A stretch of DNA of 61,208 nt from a virus. A model generated the notes under the pieces. It worked only from the letters and a program-made list of their open reading frames with translations, was not told where the DNA came from and did no database searches. Shown one piece after another: positions 49,802 through 59,345 of this stretch (positions within the stretch are counted from its first letter, which is position 1; the number at the start of each line of letters is the position of its first letter). Both the position numbers and the translations under genes were made by a program. Location: positions 1-61,208 of IMG/VR virus record IMGVR_UViG_3300010330_000002. One strand, written 5' to 3'.

Positions 49802-50605
49802 ATGGGAAATGTAAAGATTTCAACTGGTTTAGCAAAAGCTTTGGCGGTTGGGGATAATCTCAAAAGTTTATTAACTGATTGTGTTTTACAGATATTTAGC
49901 GGGTCTGTGCCCAATTCTGCTGATGATGCAGAAACGGGAACTTTGCTAGTTACGATTACTACAGATGGCAATAGCTGGTCTGCTAGTGAAAAGCAAGTGT
50001 TCTCTTTTAGTGTAACTGCTGTAGGCGATAACGGGGACACTCTTACCGTAACTATCAGTCCTGTAAATCCTTCAGGTAGTAACGAGGTTATCCAATATAC
50101 TAAATCTGCGTCCGAAACCACGGTTAATGAAGTAGCCAAAGCAGTAGTTGATTTGATCAATTCTAATTCTGATCTTACCAGGGCCGTAGTAGGCTCTAAC
50201 GGAGAAGTCATTTTGCAATCCAGATATGCAGGGGATAGTTTTTCTGTAACTGCTGTGGGGAGTGGAAGTTTGACTGTAAGTGCAGTATTCGAACTGGTTG
50301 CTAATGTAAGAGGCAATGGTCTCCATTTCGAATCTCCGCAAAACATAGACGCTGGCGTTCTACAAAAGACTGATGAGACGTGGAAAGGAACTGTAGCAGC
50401 GTCGGGCACAGCTTCTTATTTTAGACTGAAGTCTAATGGTGACGCTGGAGGACAGGATAGTTCTGGTGAGTACAAAAGAGTGCAAGGCACAGTAGGTACT
50501 TTATCTGACTCGCCATTGCAATTGTCTGGAAGCTCGACATTAACCCAGGATACTACAATAACCATAGGGTCTTTTTCTATACAGGTTCCCTTGGCTAATG
50601 TTTAA
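49802..50605 (+). CDS. Tail protein, paralogue A (267 aa)
   Basis: N-terminal KISTGLAKALAVGDNLKSLL and IFSGSVPNSADDAETGTLL, then an inserted beta-rich domain, then GTVAASGTASYFRLKSNGD. The same frame and ends occur in the gene at 52312, with a different middle. GGAGGT precedes the ATG. Confidence 0.65.
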   Translation: MGNVKISTGLAKALAVGDNLKSLLTDCVLQIFSGSVPNSADDAETGTLLVTITTDGNSWSASEKQVFSFSVTAVGDNGDTLTVTISPVNPSGSNEVIQYTKSASETTVNEVAKAVVDLINSNSDLTRAVVGSNGEVILQSRYAGDSFSVTAVGSGSLTVSAVFELVANVRGNGLHFESPQNIDAGVLQKTDETWKGTVAASGTASYFRLKSNGDAGGQDSSGEYKRVQGTVGTLSDSPLQLSGSSTLTQDTTITIGSFSIQVPLANV

Positions 50606-52301
50606 AAAGATTTTATTAGGTTCTAGCGCATACCAATATCTGCCTTTAGCTAGGCGTTTGTGGAATAAAATGCCCGAAGGTAAAAAGTCTTATAGGTTTC
50701 CTGGGGTGTATATCGACCTAGCTAAAGGTGCGGCAAATTATGTCCGTATACGAGCAGACGAAATCAAAAGAGACGCTATTTGTTTATATGCTACTTATAC
50801 CTACAATATCTGGGGCGAATATTCTGTGTCTATCTGGCGAGTAGATATGCGAGGTAATTTGGATATATTGACAATACCAGGTAAAAGCATAACTACTCTT
50901 GTAGGAATGGTTACAGATATTAAATGCGGTAGATTCAACCACGACAATCCGTCAGAATTTATTTTGTGTATCCAAGACACGCCTCCTTCTCCTACTACAG
51001 TTAATTATGTGCCTGGTAAATACAGACCTTGTTTAACAGACAGCGAAAGCAAAGCTAATCAAAGGTTTTTTAAAATATCCGTTGATTTTGATTCTATGCG
51101 TATTACTTGTGATTTAATAAAAACTATTCAGTATTATAATTATTATCGTCAATCTGATCTATCTTCGGATTGTAACGTTTATTATCTGCCTGGGTCTTGG
51201 GAACTTAGGTGGCACTACCAAAGAGGCTCTGGTATTGAAGAGTATTTTAAAGACTCTATTTTAGATATGTTTGTAGACAATAGTGGTATTCGAAGGTTGT
51301 TGGAAGCAACTAAATATAAATATACGTGGAAACCTTGTGGTTTGTGGAATATGGATACGCAATCCAGCCCTCCTCCAGAATCTAAAAGAGGGCACGAAAC
51401 TATATTTACTAGGGTTTATTTTGAAGGTGGGGATGACGGTTTTGTATTAGAAGATACAGATAGAGAAAAATACACATATAAGGTCTTTACTGGGACTCAG
51501 TATAAATTTGGAGAAAAATTTATTGAATCTAGTAATTATTTAGTTGATGTTGTTGGTTGCAAGATTATTAATTCCCAAGATTTTATTTATGCCAAAAACG
51601 ATGCAAATGACAAAGCCCATGTAGAAATCGGGGCAACTGGGCATGGAAAATTTGTTGAATTAATTATTCCCTATGTTCCTGCTTTAGGAACTAGATCAGG
51701 AAACAGGCCAATTTATCCGAGTATAACTCTATTAAAAGATCGGGGTATTTCTACTACTATTAACGCTCGATTTATTGAAACTTTTTCGTGGGGGCGCAAT
51801 GATTTTTCTTCCTATACTCTTTGGATTGGCAGTTATGCTGACCCCTTGAAAGGAAATAGTTCTATTTTCGAGAACAATAATACTTTTTTAACAGGATTTC
51901 CTAATCCTTTTAAAGAAGATCAATATCTTGGAGTGTGGTATAGCGATGCTCCTGATTTTGGATATGGCGGGTTAGGCTGGTCTTATCCTCCTATTTGGGA
52001 TGGGTTTTTCACGTTACCTTTTTCTAGTTGGGACGGAGATTTAAAAGGCTGGCAAGATGTTAAGCCTGTTGAAATAAAAGATTATGCGCTTTCGTTGCCT
52101 AATCATTATTTCAATAATTTTATTATCATTCCTAAAATACTTTTTAGAGGTTTTTACATTAAAGGAGCAGAAGTGTTTGCTGATTATGGGGCCGATATTT
52201 TATTAGATGTAACTATTATCCAAACGAAGAATGATGAAATTTATGTAAATGGTGATGAAAAAACAAAATCTGTAGATAAAAACAGACTAAAACTAAAATA
52301 G
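50598..52301 (+). CDS. Large tail protein (567 aa)
   Basis: Aromatic- and Asp-rich, beta-rich, without recognised motif. ATG overlaps the upstream stop with little ribosome site, so coupled translation. It lies between the two paralogues, suggesting one tail or fibre complex. Confidence 0.6.
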   Translation: MFKKILLGSSAYQYLPLARRLWNKMPEGKKSYRFPGVYIDLAKGAANYVRIRADEIKRDAICLYATYTYNIWGEYSVSIWRVDMRGNLDILTIPGKSITTLVGMVTDIKCGRFNHDNPSEFILCIQDTPPSPTTVNYVPGKYRPCLTDSESKANQRFFKISVDFDSMRITCDLIKTIQYYNYYRQSDLSSDCNVYYLPGSWELRWHYQRGSGIEEYFKDSILDMFVDNSGIRRLLEATKYKYTWKPCGLWNMDTQSSPPPESKRGHETIFTRVYFEGGDDGFVLEDTDREKYTYKVFTGTQYKFGEKFIESSNYLVDVVGCKIINSQDFIYAKNDANDKAHVEIGATGHGKFVELIIPYVPALGTRSGNRPIYPSITLLKDRGISTTINARFIETFSWGRNDFSSYTLWIGSYADPLKGNSSIFENNNTFLTGFPNPFKEDQYLGVWYSDAPDFGYGGLGWSYPPIWDGFFTLPFSSWDGDLKGWQDVKPVEIKDYALSLPNHYFNNFIIIPKILFRGFYIKGAEVFADYGADILLDVTIIQTKNDEIYVNGDEKTKSVDKNRLKLK

Positions 52302-52311
52302 GAGGAGAATT

Positions 52312-53163
52312 ATGGCTCTTAGGTTTTCTACTGGCTTAAAGAACATTTTGTTGGGATTAACCAGGGATTCGGTTGAGAATGGAAGTTTTACAGCCGATAC
52401 CAGTGGTTGGAGTGCGATAGACGCAACTTTGGCTTCTGTGTCTGGCGGGCAGGATGGTAATTGTTTGCAGATAACTAATAATACTTCTGCAAAAGGATAT
52501 GCTTACCAGGCCCAGCAGGTTAAAAATGGGCATAGATACATGCTTGAGTTGTACCATAAAAACGGTACTGGGCAAGGCTTTGTCAAAGTGGGAACTTCTG
52601 CAAACGATGGTACGTTTATCGACCAAGCTGCTCTGGACGATTCTGATTGGACTAAATACTATTTCCTAATAGAGAGCAATGTACAAGGGAGTATTTATGT
52701 AACTTTGGGCGTGGATGACGCCACTTCAGGGCATACCACTCTTTTTGATGAAGTCAAATTTACCTGGGAAGCTTCTTCTATTAAGGAAGTCTTTAAGAAT
52801 TCCAAGCTTATTATGTACACAGGTTCTCAACCTGCAAGTGCTGACGATGCTCCTATTGGCACTAAGTTAGTTGAAATTACTAAAAATGGTTCTGGCAACT
52901 TTGACTTGGTTTTTGATGAAGCAGAAGACGGTTCTATCAATAAAGTTCCCGCAGATAATTGGAGTGGCCAGGCTGTAGCTTCTGGAACTGCTGGTTGGTT
53001 TAGATTGATAGTTAACGGAGATAGTGAAGTATACAATACGGACGACCCCCGTATAGACGGGGCAATTGGTACTGCTAATGCGGAATTAGTAATGGCTGAT
53101 ACTAATATAACTGTGGATTCTGTTCAGACCATCTCTGTCTTCAGATTAAGTGTTTCTGTCTAA
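52312..53163 (+). CDS. Tail protein, paralogue B with carbohydrate-binding-like insert (283 aa)
   Basis: Start RFSTGLKNILLG and end MYTGSQPASADDAPIGTKLV through GTAGWFRLIVNGD match paralogue A. The insert (residues about 22-160) starts ENGSFTADTSGWSA and ends TLFDEVKF, the layout of CBM4/9-like sugar-binding modules. GGAGGAG precedes the ATG. Likely host-surface binding. Confidence 0.7.
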   Translation: MALRFSTGLKNILLGLTRDSVENGSFTADTSGWSAIDATLASVSGGQDGNCLQITNNTSAKGYAYQAQQVKNGHRYMLELYHKNGTGQGFVKVGTSANDGTFIDQAALDDSDWTKYYFLIESNVQGSIYVTLGVDDATSGHTTLFDEVKFTWEASSIKEVFKNSKLIMYTGSQPASADDAPIGTKLVEITKNGSGNFDLVFDEAEDGSINKVPADNWSGQAVASGTAGWFRLIVNGDSEVYNTDDPRIDGAIGTANAELVMADTNITVDSVQTISVFRLSVSV

Positions 53164-53172
53164 GGAGAAATC

Positions 53173-55470
53173 ATGCCTCTTGTTGATCCTGTAACTTTTT
53201 CAGTTCAGAAATATTCTTCTCCGTCTAACAATCAAGGAGTATATTATAAAGACGGAGACGGTATTTTTGGTATTTCATCTGGGGACGGTATTATATGGAT
53301 ATCTAAAACAGATGAAGTAGGCAATAAGTTATGGGACGCTCCCGTTTTAGCTCCTGGGGCAAATTACTATGGGGGTGTAGTTCTTGTTACAGATGATAGA
53401 ATATATTTTCGAGACAGATCAAGCTCTCCTCAAAGAATAGTTTGGATTCCATATACATCTAATCCTATTCCAGATTATCCTCCTTTGACTACTGTTATTT
53501 CTTATGGTCCAGGTGCGCAAGATTTGCATGGGAGCAATAATGCTTGGTGGTGTGGTACTTTATACGGTACTCAATATATTTTTCATTGTGACAGAGGCGC
53601 TCATCGTATTGTCGTTACTGATTTAGACGGTAATTATATTGGAGAGTTTGGAACATATGGTTCTGGTTTAGGAGAATTGAATAGTCCTATTCAGGTGTGC
53701 GTTATTTATCCTGATATGGTAGGGGTAGTAGAGTACGGAAATAGGCGTGTGTCTTTTTGGGAAATTAAAAGTTGGTCTCCTTTTGTGGCTCAAATGGTAG
53801 TTGGTGGTGTAGAATCTTCCCAACTTATAAGCGAAGATTATTATCCTATTGGCGTTGCTGCTTGGAAAGATACTCAGTTGTATGTTATGGAGTACAAACC
53901 TAGTTATCTGGCGAGCATTTATGTGACAGAATTCAAAATAAACTCGGATTTATCGACTACAAAACAAGGAAGTTATTATTATAGTCATGATTCAAATACT
54001 GCTCTTTGTGCGTGGGCTGGTACATCCAAATTAGTTACTTCTTATAAAAGTAAAGAATGTAGAGTCTATGGTCTTCGTGTTATTGATAGTGGTCTTTCTG
54101 AAACTATGACTTTTGATATATACGCCATGATTTCTGGTGTGGGCGTAGATATTAATTTTGATTTAATCTCTGGGTCGCCTCAAGCTTTAATGGATGCACC
54201 ATTTGAAATAGATGCAGAGGCCAGAACTCAAATCAATGAATTTGATGAAAATTTCTTTTTTTCTCTTACAGCGAAAGCTGGCCCGTATAATATGATTTCT
54301 GAGTTTGGTTTTGATCTTGTTGCTGGAGAACACGGAATACGACAATCTTTTGGTTTTGAGTTATTTGCAGGACAAAATCATTTAGAAGATGCTTTTGGTT
54401 TTGAGCTTTATACTGAAACTTCAACAATAGAATTTTCTACCGTAGAAAGCTCTTTTGGATTTGAGCTTTTAGCAGGCGCTCCTTGTAGTGGCGGGTTGTC
54501 TCTGGAATTAGAAACTTTAGAATTACACAGCAAAGCTGCCGCTGACATTATAGGAACATGTCAGTTCTTACTTGAGTCTTTAGTAGTCGAAGCTTATGAA
54601 GGTCCGACGAGCGAATTAGTTCTTCCTGCTTTGGAAGTAGAAGCGTCTATTTCTGTACCTTCTACAGGGGTATCTCAACTGATATTGCCAGAGCTATCTG
54701 TGGTTGCTTCGGCATCTGTGCCTTCTGTAGCTTCTATGGTTTTAGAACTTGAAGGTTTGAGTGCCGAAGGACAAGCACTTATTCATGGACAGTTGAATGG
54801 AGCCGTAGTTCTTCCTTCTCTAGTTACCCAAGGAATTATGTCGATGGGAGCAGCTTCTGCTCAGATTTCGGCAGTTGTAAACAATTTAAAGGTAAATAGT
54901 TGGGGGGCAGTAGTACCGTCTATTACGGGTGCTTTGGTACTTCCTTCTTTGGCGGTATCATCGTCTCAAAGTATACAGCTTTATAGTATTTCTGAACTTT
55001 ACGATGGCAATTCTCTAATACATATACCAGGTGCAGATTATTACCAAATTGATTTGAGTTCTTTTTCTGATTTGGAAGAAAATTTATTTGATGTCCAGGG
55101 CCTAGCAATAAACCTTGGCACTAAGGCAGTCACAAAATTAGGACATCCTGCTACGTATAATGTCATTGATCTTGGTTATCTCGATGTTCATAAAGTAGCA
55201 GTGATGGATTATTTGATTGTATATTTGTATGGAGATATGTCTACTGAGGAGGACTCGGTTGGGCAGCTTGTCATAGGAGACTATTCATATGAAATAAAAC
55301 GCTGGGTTACTAATGGGGAATGGAGAGTTGTAATAGGTAAAGGGCTGACCAAGCAGTCGTTCAGAGGCCCTAGCGTTAGGTATCAACGAATTTTGTTACA
55401 GTTAAAAGATGGTTTTGAACTTAAAGGCATTACTATTTTAGCTACTCCAAATCCACGGAGACTGCGTTAA
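53173..55470 (+). CDS. Large propeller-like tail protein with repeats (765 aa)
   Basis: Residues 1-310 show repeated blades like NHL propellers (DLDGNYIGEFGTYGSGLGEL, ITVD-type strands). Then FGFELxAG-type repeats (about 375-440) and a Leu/Val/Ser-rich repeat region with LVLPALEVEA-like units (about 480-590). The C-terminal domain is beta-rich. AAGGAG precedes the ATG. Probably a tail nozzle, hub or fibre. Confidence 0.65.
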   Translation: MPLVDPVTFSVQKYSSPSNNQGVYYKDGDGIFGISSGDGIIWISKTDEVGNKLWDAPVLAPGANYYGGVVLVTDDRIYFRDRSSSPQRIVWIPYTSNPIPDYPPLTTVISYGPGAQDLHGSNNAWWCGTLYGTQYIFHCDRGAHRIVVTDLDGNYIGEFGTYGSGLGELNSPIQVCVIYPDMVGVVEYGNRRVSFWEIKSWSPFVAQMVVGGVESSQLISEDYYPIGVAAWKDTQLYVMEYKPSYLASIYVTEFKINSDLSTTKQGSYYYSHDSNTALCAWAGTSKLVTSYKSKECRVYGLRVIDSGLSETMTFDIYAMISGVGVDINFDLISGSPQALMDAPFEIDAEARTQINEFDENFFFSLTAKAGPYNMISEFGFDLVAGEHGIRQSFGFELFAGQNHLEDAFGFELYTETSTIEFSTVESSFGFELLAGAPCSGGLSLELETLELHSKAAADIIGTCQFLLESLVVEAYEGPTSELVLPALEVEASISVPSTGVSQLILPELSVVASASVPSVASMVLELEGLSAEGQALIHGQLNGAVVLPSLVTQGIMSMGAASAQISAVVNNLKVNSWGAVVPSITGALVLPSLAVSSSQSIQLYSISELYDGNSLIHIPGADYYQIDLSSFSDLEENLFDVQGLAINLGTKAVTKLGHPATYNVIDLGYLDVHKVAVMDYLIVYLYGDMSTEEDSVGQLVIGDYSYEIKRWVTNGEWRVVIGKGLTKQSFRGPSVRYQRILLQLKDGFELKGITILATPNPRRLR

Positions 55471-57465
55471 ATGGATGTTAGTGATCTTTTAGGATTTTAT
55501 TCAGATGCTACTGATTTAATTACTCAAGTAAGCGAAGAAGTATCTAGCTTTGCTGCGACGGCTAGTGACATAATTAATTTCAATTTCAGTATTCCAGAGC
55601 TTTCCAGTGCTCCTGCGGAGTTATCTAATTATCCTGATCCTTTAATTGATCTCTCGACTCTTCCTAGATTAAGTTGGGATTATCCTAATATACCTTTGTC
55701 TCCTGAAGATTATAAATCTGCGATAACTGATTTACGCCATGTTGTAGATCGTTTGCTAGATGCTTTTCAAAATATTGTACCTGACTTGGGTCAGCTAAGT
55801 TTAACTTCTTTGCCAGATGTTCCTGTTACGGATATTAATTTGGAATACCCTTCTCTTACCTTAGATACTAAAGATATTCCTTCTTTGCCCAATGTTCCTA
55901 GTTTAAATCTTCCTACTATCCCAAGTGTTGAGGATGTATCGACTAAAACTAAGACTTATTCTGTTGAAGATATAACTGGTTACTTCGAATCTTTGGCAGA
56001 CTATATTGCACAAATCAGACAGCTTTTGCAGGACCAGCCGATAGAGGTTGATACTGATTTTCCTAATGATGCAGAAATAGCTACTGCTAAAAAGACTTTG
56101 AATGATTGGTTGTTGCATGATTACATTCCTACTCTTGCTAAAATGGATAGCATAGATTTAGCTGGTCTTGTCGATGTAGTAGAAGGTACAAGTATCGAAG
56201 GCTATAGATATTACATACTTCCAGACGGTTTTGTTAAAGCCGTTATGGATTTTGCAGAGAATATAAACGGTCTGGACCTTCCACGCAAAGAGCCTATTTC
56301 TTATTTAGACTCACTAAGAATGAGTGAAGAAATAGAACAACTTTTGGGAGAAACTGCTGATAGAGGGTTTAATGAGGATGTAATCGACGAAGGAGCGGCT
56401 TATGATATTACCCTTCACCGAATCAAAACACAGCTTGAACTTACTGAGAAAAAAGGGAAAGTATTATCCTCTTATACAGATCAGATGTGGAAAGCCATTG
56501 ATAGAAAGCCTAAGCTTTATAATCAGCTATCTACTTGGCTTCTTGTATCTTATTATTCTCTCGTGGACAACATTGCAAAGCTTTATCAAGTCAAAATTAA
56601 GACTATTCAGGAGAGGATAGATTTAGTCGATAAGGCTGTTAAAGCAAATCAAACTCGACTACGAGTTCTAATTTCATCTTCATTAAATCTTTTTATTAAT
56701 ATCGAAACTCGAATTCGTAATTTAACGTCTAAATTAAAAGCTCAAACGTTAGAAGCTCAGAGCGAGGTATTAGCGACACAAGCCGAAGCATTGGAAAGCC
56801 AAGCTATCGCAAAGAAAATTGCAGAATACGTTCAGAAGATAAAGCTAGCAGAAACTGCTTTTAAGGAAGTACAGACTAGGCTTAGGTTGTATGAAGTCAA
56901 AGCTGGAGTGCTTAGTAGTCAACTTCAATTTGAAATCTTAAAAAATAATCAGATTATTTTAGAAAACCAGAACGAGGTGCTATCCACGTTAACACAATTT
57001 ATAGATTATGATAAGTTATCAGAGCAATATAGATTATTGGCTAATCTACAAGAAAGTAAGCTTTCTGTGTTTAGCGATTATGTTTCTTACTTAACTACCG
57101 TAGTAGAAAAACTAACTCAGACTCCAGACGTAGTTAAACTAAGAGGAGAATTAAAAAATCTTAAAGCTCAAATAAGTAAGTTTCTTATCCAAAGAGAAGG
57201 TAAAGATCAAATGATGAGCACCTGGCAGTCTTCTTTAACAGATCGTTGGGCTGTTGATTCCTACGAATATAAAAAATTAATGCAAAAAATAGTTTATGAT
57301 GCAGAAGCTTCTGTTGTTTTCTCAGAGAGTCTTTTGGCTGATATGATTGCTAGAAATTCTGGAAATTTTGATGTTTTAGGTAATTTTTACTCTGAAAAAG
57401 CGGCAGGAGCTTTGTCTGCTGCCCATACTGTTGTAAGTTTAACTAATAAGATTTTGGAAGAGTAA
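55471..57465 (+). CDS. Coiled-coil virion protein A (664 aa)
   Basis: N-terminal third is Pro/Asp/Ser-rich with strand-loop repeats; the rest is long helices (LTSKLKAQTLEAQSEVLATQ, AEYVQKIKLAETAF). Same layout as the next gene. No ribosome site, coupled to the upstream stop. Likely a tail-needle, fibre or ejected internal protein. Confidence 0.65.
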   Translation: MDVSDLLGFYSDATDLITQVSEEVSSFAATASDIINFNFSIPELSSAPAELSNYPDPLIDLSTLPRLSWDYPNIPLSPEDYKSAITDLRHVVDRLLDAFQNIVPDLGQLSLTSLPDVPVTDINLEYPSLTLDTKDIPSLPNVPSLNLPTIPSVEDVSTKTKTYSVEDITGYFESLADYIAQIRQLLQDQPIEVDTDFPNDAEIATAKKTLNDWLLHDYIPTLAKMDSIDLAGLVDVVEGTSIEGYRYYILPDGFVKAVMDFAENINGLDLPRKEPISYLDSLRMSEEIEQLLGETADRGFNEDVIDEGAAYDITLHRIKTQLELTEKKGKVLSSYTDQMWKAIDRKPKLYNQLSTWLLVSYYSLVDNIAKLYQVKIKTIQERIDLVDKAVKANQTRLRVLISSSLNLFINIETRIRNLTSKLKAQTLEAQSEVLATQAEALESQAIAKKIAEYVQKIKLAETAFKEVQTRLRLYEVKAGVLSSQLQFEILKNNQIILENQNEVLSTLTQFIDYDKLSEQYRLLANLQESKLSVFSDYVSYLTTVVEKLTQTPDVVKLRGELKNLKAQISKFLIQREGKDQMMSTWQSSLTDRWAVDSYEYKKLMQKIVYDAEASVVFSESLLADMIARNSGNFDVLGNFYSEKAAGALSAAHTVVSLTNKILEE

Positions 57466-57466
57466 A

Positions 57467-59344
57467 ATGAGCTACGATGTAACTGAACTTATTTCAGAGA
57501 GACTAGACGCAATTAATAGCGGGATAAATTATACCCTAAATACTATTACAAATGTTATTAATGGGTTTCTATCTAGAGGTGTGTTGGAAATTGACCCTGC
57601 TTTTGTTGAAGATTTGCATCTTCATACTTATCCTATTCCTATTTTATCAAAGGGCGTAGGTGCGTCCGACATACAGCTAATTCCTACTGATTTAAAATTT
57701 CCTGATCATTCTGCTGAAGATTTTGATTTAAATACACTCATTTCTGAATTTGATTCTATACTTACAGAAATAGGCCAGAACATTGCTCCTCCTACAATTG
57801 ATTCTGTTTCTCAAAATCTGCATTCTATTTCTGCCCCACGTATTCCAGATAATTTAGATTCTATAGAATCTCCTTCTTTGGATACTGTTAAACTCCCTAC
57901 TTTACCAGTATTTGACAAAATTTCTGTTCCCTATCCAGAATCAGTTACTACGAATTTCACACCTTCGGATGTAACTTCGCTAACATTTGTTGAAACTCAA
58001 CATTTATTTGAAGAGTTTGACTCTATTTTACAAGAGGAATTGCAGTTTTCCACATACGTTCATAGTTTGATAAAAGATAGGCGCCTTAGAGTTGGAGAGT
58101 TGGTAGAGTTTTATGGCAGAATTTTAAACGCTCTTAAGGCTACTAATCCTCTTCAAAGAACTAGGGGAGTTATTGATGAAATCAATCAAATTGTAGATGA
58201 GGGTGAAGAGAAATTCATCAAACCTATTTATGATAGGTATACTACTTTTGTCTCTGAGGATATTAAAAATAAATTAGAAAATTTATATTCCCAAGCTAAA
58301 ACTTTGAGTGAAGGGCAATTACAAGAAAAATTTTATAGTGAAAACGTTTTCACTGATCGAGATAAAGAAGACGAAATAGAGGTTTTAAAGCTTCAACTTA
58401 AAGAAGATTTGGACAAACATGAAGCTGCTTATATGGACATTTGTATCCAACTCTGGAATCTTACTCTTTCTTATGTTCTTGTTTATGTAAATAAGTTATT
58501 GATAGAGTTTCAGCAAAGAATTGAATATGAGAGGGTTTTGGCAGAACTTCATGCTAACTTAGGCAAAGCAATTTTTCAGTATTATAATTTGTACGATTCT
58601 TTACTTCAGGCGGGAAATGTTCAGTTAGATAATTTTAAAGCTATTTTGAGCAAAGCTGATACAGAGTTGAATAAACTTCAATCTATATTAGAAAAAAACA
58701 ATGCTTATATCGAAGCATACGCCGCTCAGATTACTGGGCTTCAGACTTTAGTAGACAAGTACGATACTGATAGGAAAAATTACCAGGCACAACTTACTGA
58801 GAGGTCTTCAAGAGTAGACTTAGCTAAAACTGTGTATCAAAACAACCAGGCTAAGGTTGATTTGTATCAAAGAGCCGTAGGCTTGGTTAATAAGTTGTAC
58901 AGATTAAGACAAGAGAAAATAAGAGATATTCTCAATAGGACTAAAGCTAAAGTAGGTGCAGCTAAAGCCCAGCAGAGTTTAGATGTAGCAGGCTCTAAAA
59001 GCCTAGAAGAAATTTACAATATTTATGGGGATATATTAGAAACAGATGTGAGCAGATATAATGCCGAATATAACAATGTTCTCAAAGATAATTTAATGGG
59101 TTACAAAACTACAGTCCGTTTGAACGCAGAACGAGCTAATTTGTTGAAGCAAGCTTATTCAGTATTTCTTCAGAAAGTGATGCAGGAGAACCGCTATCTT
59201 CTAACAACTACTAGACTGGTCAATAGCACTGTAAATAAAATTGCTATGGAAGGAATCAGGCCCCTGTCTTCTATGTCGGCTGGGTTGCTGAGCGCTATTG
59301 ATGCTGTTGTCAATGGCTTATATGAATTTGTTGCAGAGGGATAA
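57467..59344 (+). CDS. Coiled-coil virion protein B (625 aa)
   Basis: Same architecture as protein A: disordered Pro/Ser-rich first 170 residues with SPSLDTVKLPTLPVFDK-type segments, then long helices (LQTLVDKYDTDRKNYQAQL, RLRQEKIRDILNRTKAK). Probably a duplicate of A. Contains a dispersed palindrome. Confidence 0.65.
   Translation: MSYDVTELISERLDAINSGINYTLNTITNVINGFLSRGVLEIDPAFVEDLHLHTYPIPILSKGVGASDIQLIPTDLKFPDHSAEDFDLNTLISEFDSILTEIGQNIAPPTIDSVSQNLHSISAPRIPDNLDSIESPSLDTVKLPTLPVFDKISVPYPESVTTNFTPSDVTSLTFVETQHLFEEFDSILQEELQFSTYVHSLIKDRRLRVGELVEFYGRILNALKATNPLQRTRGVIDEINQIVDEGEEKFIKPIYDRYTTFVSEDIKNKLENLYSQAKTLSEGQLQEKFYSENVFTDRDKEDEIEVLKLQLKEDLDKHEAAYMDICIQLWNLTLSYVLVYVNKLLIEFQQRIEYERVLAELHANLGKAIFQYYNLYDSLLQAGNVQLDNFKAILSKADTELNKLQSILEKNNAYIEAYAAQITGLQTLVDKYDTDRKNYQAQLTERSSRVDLAKTVYQNNQAKVDLYQRAVGLVNKLYRLRQEKIRDILNRTKAKVGAAKAQQSLDVAGSKSLEEIYNIYGDILETDVSRYNAEYNNVLKDNLMGYKTTVRLNAERANLLKQAYSVFLQKVMQENRYLLTTTRLVNSTVNKIAMEGIRPLSSMSAGLLSAIDAVVNGLYEFVAEG
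58339..58352. promoter_or_regulatory. Dispersed palindrome TGAAAACGTTTTCA (in coiled-coil gene)
   Basis: Exact copy with G/C flanks inside coiled-coil protein B, encoding ENVFT. It is the rightmost copy in the window; on the circle the next is at 2166. Confidence 0.8.
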
Positions 59345-59345
59345 A

